A stretch of DNA of 8,727 nt from Saprospiraceae bacterium (lineage in GTDB: Bacteria > Bacteroidota > Bacteroidia > Chitinophagales > Saprospiraceae). Within the stretch, counting starts at the first letter, position 1; every line of letters starts with the position of its first letter. Both the position numbers and the translations under genes were made by a program. The notes beneath the pieces were generated by a model. It saw only the letters and a program-made list of their open reading frames with translations. It made no database searches and was not told the origin of the DNA. Location: positions 1 through 8,727 of the forward strand of contig JAGQWW010000092.1 in the NCBI GenBank assembly GCA_020436955.1, given 5' to 3'. Of the stretch, positions 1-6,364 are shown piece after piece.

Positions 1-731
1 ACCTGATAAGACACCTTAGAAGCGGCAAACAGGACCCGGTCAAAGTAGTGATTAATAATGGTCGCCTGTTGGAAGATGTTGCTGGAAAGGTAGCAGAATT
101 TCTAGAGCCGGATTCCCTTGCCTTTATGGAGCTTTTTACCAATGAATTCTACCTGGATTCTTTAGGATACAGTCCGGAGACTTTTATGTCTGTTTTTATA
201 CCGAATACCTATGAGTTTTTCTGGAATACAAGTCCACAGGCATTTGTAGCTCGAATGGTGAAAGAACACGATGCTTTCTGGTCCAAAAATGAACGGAAAT
301 CCAAAGCTGAAAAGCTTGCAATGAGTCCCGAAGAAGTCTATACCCTTGCTTCGATTGTTGAAAGGGAGAGCAATAAAAAGACAGAACGTCCGACCATAGC
401 CGGCGTATATCTAAATCGCTTAAAAATTGGAATGCCCCTGCAGGCGGATCCAACACTGGTGTTTGCCACCAGAGATTTTACAGCCACTCGGGTTTTAAAT
501 TTTCATAAAGAAGTAGAATCACCCTACAATACCTATAAATATGCCGGTCTGCCGCCAGGTCCCATTTCAATGGCATCCATTGGCAGCATCGATGCAGTTT
601 TGGATTTTGAAGACCACGATTACCTTTATTTTTGTGCAAAACCGGATGGCTCAGGTTATCATGATTTTGCCAAATCATTGGCACAACACAACAGGAATGC
701 AGCTCGCTATTGGGCCAGCTTAAGAAATTAG
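1..731 (+). CDS. mltG: Endolytic murein transglycosylase MltG (YceG-like), 5' end missing
   Basis: MltG is an inner-membrane lytic transglycosylase that cuts nascent peptidoglycan strands and so sets glycan length. The frame is open from base 3 to the TAG stop with no stop in between, and the residues before the GTG at 48 (LIRHLRSGKQDPVKVV) already match the family, so 48 is not the true start. About 242 codons are visible; family members have roughly 340, so the N-terminal membrane anchor and part of the LysM-like region lie outside the window. The catalytic motif LASIVERE is present, with the conserved Glu encoded at 360-362, followed by NRLKIGMPLQADPT, SPYNTYKYAGLPPGPI and YLYFCAKPDGSGYHDFA, all typical of the YceG domain. 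The protein ends shortly after HN, as expected. The next gene starts 3 bp after the stop, so the two are probably cotranscribed. Identification is confident. Confidence 0.95.
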   Translation, partial: LIRHLRSGKQDPVKVVINNGRLLEDVAGKVAEFLEPDSLAFMELFTNEFYLDSLGYSPETFMSVFIPNTYEFFWNTSPQAFVARMVKEHDAFWSKNERKSKAEKLAMSPEEVYTLASIVERESNKKTERPTIAGVYLNRLKIGMPLQADPTLVFATRDFTATRVLNFHKEVESPYNTYKYAGLPPGPISMASIGSIDAVLDFEDHDYLYFCAKPDGSGYHDFAKSLAQHNRNAARYWASLRN

Positions 732-734
732 CAT

Positions 735-1361
735 ATGGATCGTCCTTTTATTATTGGAATTACCGGAGGAAGCGGATCAGGGAAAACCTCCTTTATTCGG
801 GAATTGATAGACGGCTTCTCTGAGGAGGATGTTTGTATTCTTTCCATGGATGATTATTATAAACCCATCCATGAGCAAAAGCAGGATACCCAGGGCGTTC
901 ATAATTTTGATTTGCCTCGTTCCATTGATAAAAAGGCCTTTGTGGAGGATTTAAAAAGCCTGATGGAAGGTAATACGGTCCAACGTGAAGAATATACCTT
1001 CAATAACAAAGAGGCTGAACCTAAAATTCTTACTTTCAATCCGGCCAGGGTTATTATAGTGGAAGGTCTTTTTGTATTCCATTTTAAAAAAGTACGGAAA
1101 TTGCTGGACCTGAAAGTTTACCTACATGCCAAGGAAAACCTGAAAGTTATCCGCCGAATCAGACGCGACCAGGTCGAACGCAATTACCCAATCGATGATG
1201 TATTGTACCGCTACCAATACCACGTCTTACCTACATTTGAAAAATACATCCAACCTTACATCAACGACGCAGATTTGATTATTAACAATAATGCGCATTT
1301 TGAAAACGGTTTGATTGTCTTCAAAGGATACCTGTCCAATCTATTAGCTGGTTTGAGATAA
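735..1361 (+). CDS. udk: Uridine kinase family protein (P-loop nucleoside kinase)
   Basis: The 208-residue protein belongs to the uridine kinase/phosphoribulokinase P-loop family, whose uridine kinases phosphorylate uridine or cytidine to UMP or CMP in pyrimidine salvage. Visible motifs are Walker A GGSGSGKT at residues 11-18, SMDDYYK at 37-43, the substrate-side stretch NFDLPRSID at 57-65, VEGLFVF at 109-115 (the Walker B-like strand with its Glu), the arginine-rich lid RRIRRDQVERN at 140-150 and ADLIINN near 179-185. Length fits bacterial Udk at about 205-215 residues. The start is the ATG directly after the mltG stop. The pairing with mltG suggests cotranscription but not a shared pathway. 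The lid and N-terminus differ somewhat from canonical Udk, so another nucleoside or sugar substrate is possible; the family is firm, the exact substrate is inferred. Confidence 0.85.
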   Translation: MDRPFIIGITGGSGSGKTSFIRELIDGFSEEDVCILSMDDYYKPIHEQKQDTQGVHNFDLPRSIDKKAFVEDLKSLMEGNTVQREEYTFNNKEAEPKILTFNPARVIIVEGLFVFHFKKVRKLLDLKVYLHAKENLKVIRRIRRDQVERNYPIDDVLYRYQYHVLPTFEKYIQPYINDADLIINNNAHFENGLIVFKGYLSNLLAGLR

Positions 1362-1426
1362 AACCGGGTTTCATGTGTCATTTTGGATTTGCCAATTACA
1401 GATAGCTTCAACCTATTGGAGATAAT

Positions 1427-1507
1427 TTGTAACTTGCTATACCTATTGTAACTTGACTGTTTCTCAAAACCGGAAACCGTTTTGTATACTCGTTATACCG
1501 GAATCCG
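1427..1507. repeat. Two pairs of short direct repeats in the leader of the beta-barrel gene
   Basis: The spacer between the kinase stop and the outer-membrane protein start holds two repeat pairs. TTGTAACTTG occurs exactly at 1427-1436 and 1446-1455 (period 19). ACCGGAAACCG at 1469-1479 recurs as ACCGGAATCCG at 1497-1507 (10 of 11, period 28). An ACCTATTG octamer also occurs at 1411-1418 and 1441-1448. I found no TAnnTTTG promoter here. The repeats could be regulator binding sites, which is inference; short repeats in AT-rich spacers also arise by chance. Confidence 0.45.
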
Positions 1508-1520
1508 AACAATCTCTGAC

Positions 1521-2660
1521 ATGAAAAAAGCATTACCCGTCTTAATCTACTGCCTGTTGGCATTTAGCCTTTTGGGGCAGGTTGAAAGTGGAACCATTCC
1601 GATCTCTGGCGGAATCGCCGTTCAAAAAACTTATTCCGGTGAAAATTATGAAAGTAACTTTTGGGGTATTGCTCCCTCCGCTGGATATTTTTTCAATGAC
1701 TATATTGGACTGATAGGTGGATTTTCCTATTCTCATACTGCCCTCAAGCTACAGAATTTTCCTACTGAAGGAGAGAAGATTGAACAAAGCACGGGACGTT
1801 TCGCCGTTTTCCTCGGTCTTCGTTCTTATTTCCCAATTCGAAAAAATCGGATGTTTGCTCAACTTGATGTGAGCAATACAACCATAAGCCAACCTGAATT
1901 TCCGGATCCATTGGACAGATATTCCACGTTTACTTCAAAAATTGGGGTAGGAGCCAATGCCTGGTTTAACAATAACATTGCTCTGGAAGCAAATTTGAAA
2001 TACACTTTTTTTAAGAGTAATACCCTGGAAGACCAATCTTATTTTGGAAAGGGACCCATAGAATTTATCGTTGACATAAGACCTTATTTAATTGAAAGAG
2101 GGGATCCACCGTCTAATCTGGCTGATGAATTTTTGGATGTAGGAGGATTCCAGGTGGGTGGTTCTGCAGGATTTCGTCATTCTTTAAATGATAATGACAG
2201 GGAGATAAACGGTGTGGCAGTTGAAAATGATCAGGTTAGCATTTATGCAAGTCCTGTGGTCGGATATTTTCCTGCTGAAAATTGGCTTACAGGTTTGGCC
2301 GGTACACTTTCATATGCAGACGATAATGCCAATAGTCCGATTACATATGCACTGTCTCCTTACACCCGATATTACATTCGAGTGGCCGATGGATTACAAT
2401 TGGTTCCTAATTTCAGTTTCGTTTATTTTTACCAGCTATCAAGAGACAAAATCCGCGACCAAACCAATATCAGCCGTAGAGTAGAATTTATTCCCGGCAT
2501 CGGTTTAAATATCTTCATTGCAGAAGGTTTAGGGCTGTTTGCCAATGGCTCTATGAGTTTTGTGAATCGAATTGATTCCGATCCTGCATCTTTTGTAGGA
2601 AATAGATCCAATGTGTTGCAGTTCAGACTGGGATTAGAATATTATATTAGCGCCTACTAA
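1521..2660 (+). CDS. Outer-membrane beta-barrel protein with two tandem barrel-like halves
   Basis: This 379-residue protein is probably exported to the outer membrane. I chose the ATG at 1521 because it begins a standard signal peptide (MKKALPVLIYCLLAFSLLGQ); the frame stays open upstream to a TTG at 1482, but that start would bury the signal. The mature part is a series of alternating, aromatic-rich beta strands with short acidic turns and ends in an aromatic C-terminus (LRLGLEYYISAY-like), the pattern of porin-like barrels inserted by the BAM machinery. The two halves resemble each other: the stretch WGIAPSAGYFFNDYIGLIGG in the first half matches VSIYASPVVGYFPAENWLTG in the second, each followed by strands of similar order. 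It may be two eight-stranded OmpW/OmpX-like barrels or one sixteen-stranded barrel. I recognise no specific function. The next gene starts 11 bp downstream, so cotranscription is likely. Confidence 0.8.
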   Translation: MKKALPVLIYCLLAFSLLGQVESGTIPISGGIAVQKTYSGENYESNFWGIAPSAGYFFNDYIGLIGGFSYSHTALKLQNFPTEGEKIEQSTGRFAVFLGLRSYFPIRKNRMFAQLDVSNTTISQPEFPDPLDRYSTFTSKIGVGANAWFNNNIALEANLKYTFFKSNTLEDQSYFGKGPIEFIVDIRPYLIERGDPPSNLADEFLDVGGFQVGGSAGFRHSLNDNDREINGVAVENDQVSIYASPVVGYFPAENWLTGLAGTLSYADDNANSPITYALSPYTRYYIRVADGLQLVPNFSFVYFYQLSRDKIRDQTNISRRVEFIPGIGLNIFIAEGLGLFANGSMSFVNRIDSDPASFVGNRSNVLQFRLGLEYYISAY

Positions 2661-2671
2661 TTGCTAATCAA

Positions 2672-3490
2672 ATGGAAAAATTCAAAGATTCCCCGCTTCC
2701 CAATATCATCGAGCTTCGCAACATCGATCAAAGTTATGATGGGGGGAAAACACATATCATAAAGGGACTTGATTTTTTGGTAGAAGATAAACCTGCCCAG
2801 GGACAGTTTGTGGTAATACTGGGTATGTCCGGTTGTGGCAAAAGTACCATCTTGCGATACATCAGTGGTTTGCAAAAACCAACAGCAGGAGAAGTACTAA
2901 TACACGGAAAACCTATCACTGATGAGAACCGGGTTGCCATGGTTTTCCAGCAATATTCCTCATTGCCATGGATGACGGTGTTGGATAATGTTGCTCTGGC
3001 GTTGAAATACAAGGGAGTAGGGGAGAAAGAGCGAAAGGAACGCGCCATGGAAATGATTGAATTGGTCGGTTTGAAAGGACATGAGGGCAAGTTTGCGCAA
3101 TATCCTACCTTATCAGGCGGTCAACTTCAACGGGTAGCAATAGCAAGAAGTCTTATAGCCAATCCCGAAATTTTGCTGATGGATGAGCCTTTTGGTGCGC
3201 TTGATATCAATACGCGGCTTCAAATGCAGGACTTGCTAACCAGCTTGTGGCATAAATTTCACCCAACCATCATTTTTGTTACGCACGATATTTCAGAAGC
3301 GGTGTATCTGGGCGATGATATTTACATCATGAAAGCACCTCCTTCTAACTTTGTTGAACATATTCCGGTCGATTTGCCTTTCCATAGAACAAGAGATACC
3401 AAAAGAAATCCACATTTTGTTGAGCTGGTTCATGAAGTAGAAGACCGAATGGTCAAGGTGGCTCAAATGAGTAAAGTGGAGGTGGGTTAG
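2672..3490 (+). CDS. ABC transporter ATP-binding protein, NitT/TauT (SsuB/TauB-like) family
   Basis: This is the cytoplasmic ATPase of an importer of the nitrate/sulfonate/taurine type, which energises uptake together with a membrane permease and a substrate-binding protein. The 272 residues contain Walker A GMSGCGKST at 51-59, a Q-loop VFQQYSSLPWMT at 91-102 (the LPWMT segment is typical of this subfamily), signature LSGGQLQRVAIAR at 147-159, Walker B ILLMDEP at 167-173 with catalytic Glu172, D-loop GALD at 175-178 and switch His205 in FVTHD. All key residues are intact. The C-terminal tail (about 222-272) has the RTRDTKRNP stretch seen in these ATPases. No permease or binding protein lies nearby; the preceding gene is an outer-membrane barrel and the next an OmpA protein. 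The substrate therefore cannot be told. Start ATG lies 11 bp after the barrel gene, suggesting an operon. Confidence 0.92.
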   Translation: MEKFKDSPLPNIIELRNIDQSYDGGKTHIIKGLDFLVEDKPAQGQFVVILGMSGCGKSTILRYISGLQKPTAGEVLIHGKPITDENRVAMVFQQYSSLPWMTVLDNVALALKYKGVGEKERKERAMEMIELVGLKGHEGKFAQYPTLSGGQLQRVAIARSLIANPEILLMDEPFGALDINTRLQMQDLLTSLWHKFHPTIIFVTHDISEAVYLGDDIYIMKAPPSNFVEHIPVDLPFHRTRDTKRNPHFVELVHEVEDRMVKVAQMSKVEVG

Positions 3491-3524
3491 AGAATTCTTT
3501 TCAAAAAACAGATAAGGGGATAGT

Positions 3525-3532
3525 TACTTTTG
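3525..3532 (+). promoter_or_regulatory. Possible -7 promoter element for the OmpA-family gene
   Basis: TACTTTTG fits the Bacteroidota -7 consensus TAnnTTTG. A clear TTG is missing at the expected -33 distance; only TTC at 3500-3502 lies near. If real, the transcript would have a leader of about 130 bases before the ATG at 3668. A second, weaker candidate is TATCTTTC at 3627-3634. No other promoter-like sequence was seen in this 177-bp spacer. Confidence 0.3.
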
Positions 3533-3667
3533 AATTTTTTGCCAGTCTAAAAGGAGATTTTTGCATTCCCTTTTGGATTGCATATTTCTTAATATTTAGA
3601 TCATCAGTCCATTTGGATTAAAATATTATCTTTCCATTTTTCCCCAAACGTTTAACATACAAACATT

Positions 3668-4780
3668 ATGAAAAAATTGATTTACACCTTTGCAGCATTT
3701 TTTCTTTTAGGTGCTGTAAATCTTAAAGCCCAAGATCTTCCACAGGTTGGAGAGCCTGGAAAATGCTACGTGAAATGTATAACCCCCGATAAGTTTGAAG
3801 AGGTTACAGAGACAGTAGTGGTACACCCAGCCTACACAGTTTTGGAAACTGTTCCTCCAACTTACAAAACGGTTACTGAAAAGGTTTTGGTAAAGGAAGA
3901 ATCCAAGCAATTGAAAGTAATCCCTGCTGTGTATGAAACCGTTGAGGTTGAATACATCTCAAAAGAAGATGCAGAAAAATTGAATGTTGTTCCTGCAACC
4001 TTTATGGACGATTCAAAAGATTTTGAAGTGTATCCTAAAACCGGCCGTTGGGAGTACAAAATTCTAGCAGACTGTCCTTCAGCAAACAAGGAAGACTGTA
4101 TGGTAGCGTGTTATGTAGAATACCCTGAAAGAACCCAGACTGTTCCATTGAAAAAATTGGACAAAGACGCATCTACTACTCCAGAGCCTGTGCCTGGTAA
4201 AAATGCAACCTATAAAAAGCAAGTAGTTAAAACTCCGGCAAGAGTAGAAGAAATTACCATTCCGGCCGAATATGCGACTATCACAAAAACAGTGGTAGAT
4301 GAAAAAGCTAAGACGGTGAAGAAAACCATCCCAGAAGTAACAAAAACTGTAACCATCACTAAATTGGTTGAAAAGGGTGGTATGACCGTGTGGGAAGAAG
4401 TAGATTGTGGGTTGGTAGGAAAAGCTAATTTGCTTCCAATTTTATATGAGTTTAATAGCGCAAGAATTACTCCTGAGTCTAAAAGAATCATCGACAACAA
4501 CTTATTAAAGTTGATGAATGAAAAGAAAGGTCTAAACATTGAAATTAGATCGCACACTGACTCAAGAGGTAACGACGAATACAACCAGGCACTTTCTCAG
4601 CAAAGAGCACAGTCAGTTGTAAATTACCTTGTTAGCCGCGGTATCGCCAGAGAAAGATTGGTAGCCAAAGGATTTGGTGAATCACAATTGGTGAATCGTT
4701 GTGGAAATGGGGTTGAATGTTCAGAAGAAGAACACCAGGCAAATCGTAGAACTGAATTCAGAATTATTCAAGGAAAATAA
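3668..4780 (+). CDS. OmpA-family outer-membrane protein with repetitive N-terminal region
   Basis: The protein (370 residues) probably anchors the outer membrane to peptidoglycan. Residues 1-22 form a signal peptide ending in LKAQ. Residues about 45-235 contain imperfect 20-25 residue units built around Pro-x-x-Tyr followed by T-V-T-x-x-V (VPPTYKTVTEKVLVK, IPAVYETVEVEYISK, IPAEYATITKTVVDEK, IPEVTKTVTITKLV), which should be beta-rich. Residues about 255-368 are the OmpA C-terminal domain, with LYEFNSARITPES, the peptidoglycan-binding motif SHTDSRGNDEYNQALSQQRA (Asp298 and Arg313 at the ligand positions) and HQANRRTEFRI. There are eight cysteines (33, 37, 136, 144, 148, 247, 345, 351), so disulfides are likely. 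No transmembrane barrel is evident, unlike classical OmpA. The gene lies alone between a 177-bp spacer and a terminator. The C-terminal assignment is firm; the role of the repeats is inferred. Confidence 0.92.
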   Translation: MKKLIYTFAAFFLLGAVNLKAQDLPQVGEPGKCYVKCITPDKFEEVTETVVVHPAYTVLETVPPTYKTVTEKVLVKEESKQLKVIPAVYETVEVEYISKEDAEKLNVVPATFMDDSKDFEVYPKTGRWEYKILADCPSANKEDCMVACYVEYPERTQTVPLKKLDKDASTTPEPVPGKNATYKKQVVKTPARVEEITIPAEYATITKTVVDEKAKTVKKTIPEVTKTVTITKLVEKGGMTVWEEVDCGLVGKANLLPILYEFNSARITPESKRIIDNNLLKLMNEKKGLNIEIRSHTDSRGNDEYNQALSQQRAQSVVNYLVSRGIARERLVAKGFGESQLVNRCGNGVECSEEEHQANRRTEFRIIQGK

Positions 4781-4805
4781 TTCTCCTTCAATATTGAAGC
4801 GTATT

Positions 4806-4844
4806 AAAAAACAGCAATTCCAGATTTAGGAGTTGCTGTTTTTT
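4806..4844. terminator. Bidirectional intrinsic terminator between converging genes
   Basis: A 16-bp stem (arms 4806-4821 and 4829-4844) with a 7-base loop pairs throughout, with one wobble in the + strand RNA. It begins with six A and ends with six T, so it gives a U-tract in both directions and can end both the OmpA-family transcript and the converging thioredoxin transcript. The thioredoxin stop codon (4826-4828) lies in the loop and one arm encodes its last five residues. Confidence 0.9.
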
Positions 4845-5974
4845 ATTGTAATCATCTCTACTTCAGTTGGAACCCCGGGAAGGATTTCAATCCCAAATTG
4901 GTCACGCAATTCTTCTTCCATTAAATTGTCGTAATTATAATGGAAACTCCAGTCATGTTTAAGATCGTCTTTCCCTTTGTAGATAAAAGGTTTATTTTTT
5001 AATTCACTCAAAAGGTTACAAATTTCACTGACAGTCATACCATCCGCTTCCAATCGTTGTTCACCTATCATGTAAGTATTTATTCCTTCATTGCCCCAAT
5101 CTATTTGATGGGTATCCCACAAAAGAGAAGGGTCTGTTATTTTTACTTCCTGAGAAATGACCCGCTTTCGCTTTCGATCTAATTTTACTTGGAACTGGTC
5201 AGAAAGGTATTGCATGATACGGTCCTTATCAAAGTCCCAAAGGTTGGCTTTAGCCCCAAAAACCACTTTAATATCAAGCGCACTTTCAAAATTGGTCTTG
5301 GGTAATCCCAGCAACTTACTGTATAATTGAATCAAATCACCTTCAAAATATACGCGGGACTCAGTTTTAATAAACTGATTTTGAATAATTTCTTTCTGAG
5401 ATGTTTTTGCAAAAATGGCGGCGGTATCAATTTCTGTATATTGGAAGGTTTCAAAAACAGGTGCAGTAAATTGAAACAAGTCTTCCAATTGGTATGGTTG
5501 GAAGGATTCTTTTTGAACAAGCGTTCTGAGTTTATGCACACTTAGCGCTGAAGGACTTCCTTTCCATACTACCTTACCTTGGGCATTTAACACAACAGAA
5601 TACGGTCTGTAAGGAACGTCGAAGTGGCGAACATTGAAATCATTATGGTCCTGATAAATTGCCAAACGAAGGTCCTGTTCGTCTACAAATCTTCTGATTT
5701 TAAATTCATTTTCATCAGATATCCCTATCATGTATACTTCATCTTTCAATTGCTCCTGATATACTTCAAGTTGTCTGGCAGCAGGTAAACAGGGTACGCA
5801 CCAGGTGGCCCAAAAATCAATGAGAATAAGTTTTTGATTAGAAAAATCCGTGATTTTGTTTTCCTGGATTACTGTGCCAATCTCCAATTTGGTTTGCGCA
5901 TTAGCTTGAAATCCAACAAACACTGTTGACAGGATAAGAAGTGTGTAGAAGTGATTTTGGAAATTACGTATCAT
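4826..5974 (-). CDS. Secreted TlpA-like thioredoxin with DUF3738-like C-terminal domain
   Basis: The N-terminal half is a periplasmic TlpA/ResA-type thioredoxin, a family that reduces or rearranges disulfides in exported proteins. I start at 5974, where a signal peptide MIRNFQNHFYTLLILSTVF begins and ends in NAQ; an in-frame ATG three codons upstream (5983) is also possible. Numbered from 5983, the active site WCVPC has Cys62 and Cys65, IDFWATW precedes it, and the cis-Pro is Pro127 in PYRPYSVVLN; the domain ends near residue 158. The last 215 residues have no cysteine pair. Their pattern, LIQLYSKLLG, then DRIMQYLSDQFQVKLDRK, then MTVSEICNLLSELKNKPFI and finally LRDQFGIEILPGVPTEVEMI, resembles the DUF3738 (Soli_TIGR03435) domain found on some TlpA proteins. 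That resemblance is from memory and needs a profile search. The thioredoxin call is firm. Confidence 0.88.
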   Translation of the reverse strand: MIRNFQNHFYTLLILSTVFVGFQANAQTKLEIGTVIQENKITDFSNQKLILIDFWATWCVPCLPAARQLEVYQEQLKDEVYMIGISDENEFKIRRFVDEQDLRLAIYQDHNDFNVRHFDVPYRPYSVVLNAQGKVVWKGSPSALSVHKLRTLVQKESFQPYQLEDLFQFTAPVFETFQYTEIDTAAIFAKTSQKEIIQNQFIKTESRVYFEGDLIQLYSKLLGLPKTNFESALDIKVVFGAKANLWDFDKDRIMQYLSDQFQVKLDRKRKRVISQEVKITDPSLLWDTHQIDWGNEGINTYMIGEQRLEADGMTVSEICNLLSELKNKPFIYKGKDDLKHDWSFHYNYDNLMEEELRDQFGIEILPGVPTEVEMITIKNSNS

Positions 5975-6045
5975 TATATGCAAACGAAATGTAATGGGAT
6001 TAAGTATAGTAGGATATAAATCAGCAACTCGTAGGTTTACCTTAA

Positions 6046-6282
6046 TTATTCTTCATTTCGTTTTCTAAACACTAATAAAATACCATCGGTTTGAGAGGAT
6101 GTCTGGTTGGCAGGATTGCTACTGATAATGGTTTCCATTTTAAAGAGATCGTATCCATTGTTGTGGTATTCCAGGAGTAGTGCCTCGGTCTCTTTAGCTA
6201 ACTTGAGGCCGTCGACATTTTGTATGTACCACTTCTTCTTATACTGGGAGGTAGGTAGGTATTCTACTTTAAAATCAAACAT
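6046..6282 (-). CDS. Small DUF4177-like protein
   Basis: A 78-residue protein with no signal peptide or membrane segment. It opens with a strand MFDFKVEYLP, continues with a helix-like stretch LAKETEALLLEYHNNGYDLFKMETI and ends with a strand GILLVFRKRNEE. That order (strand, helix ending in NGYDL followed by a strand, then a final strand ending in basic residues) is the pattern of DUF4177, a small family of unknown function. Start ATG at 6282 gives the usual F-K-V opening strand of such proteins. It lies 62-71 bp upstream of the thioredoxin-like gene on the same strand, so the two may share a transcript, but a function cannot be inferred from this. The length and codon use look like a real gene; family assignment is moderately sure. 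Confidence 0.65.
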   Translation of the reverse strand: MFDFKVEYLPTSQYKKKWYIQNVDGLKLAKETEALLLEYHNNGYDLFKMETIISSNPANQTSSQTDGILLVFRKRNEE

Positions 6283-6293
6283 AGGACTAAGGC

Positions 6294-6359
6294 TTGGGTT
6301 GTGAAAAGTTTAAGATGCCAGCAAAATACTACTTACATCTTAAACTTTTCAAGGCCCAA
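6294..6359. terminator. Long hairpin between the PD40 lipoprotein gene and the small gene
   Basis: Perfect 16-bp inverted arms lie at 6302-6317 and 6336-6351 with an 18-base loop, and a further 5-bp pairing follows outside (6294-6298 with 6355-6359). In the + strand RNA two of the three intervening positions are G-U wobbles, so that strand folds better. It sits just after the stop of the lipoprotein gene (6365) and probably ends or protects its transcript. There is no T-run after the stem, so a Rho-independent role is doubtful. Confidence 0.55.
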
Positions 6360-6364
6360 TTATA

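Noticed and set aside
48..50. GTG as the start of the MltG gene
   Set aside because: Codons upstream to the window edge stay open and match the family, so the gene is simply cut by the window edge.
1361..1371. AAACCGGGTTT as a terminator after the kinase gene
   Set aside because: The palindrome leaves only a single-base centre, so no usable loop, and there is no T-run.
1482..1520. TTG start giving a 13-residue N-terminal extension of the beta-barrel protein
   Set aside because: The ATG at 1521 begins a standard signal peptide, and the extension would lie in the repeat-rich leader and spoil the signal.
2734..3090. 118-codon minus-strand frame opposite the ABC ATPase
   Set aside because: The + strand carries all ABC motifs; the antisense product has no recognisable domain.
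4210..4584. 124-codon minus-strand frame opposite the OmpA-family gene
   Set aside because: It is fully inside a well-supported gene on the other strand and its product resembles no known family.
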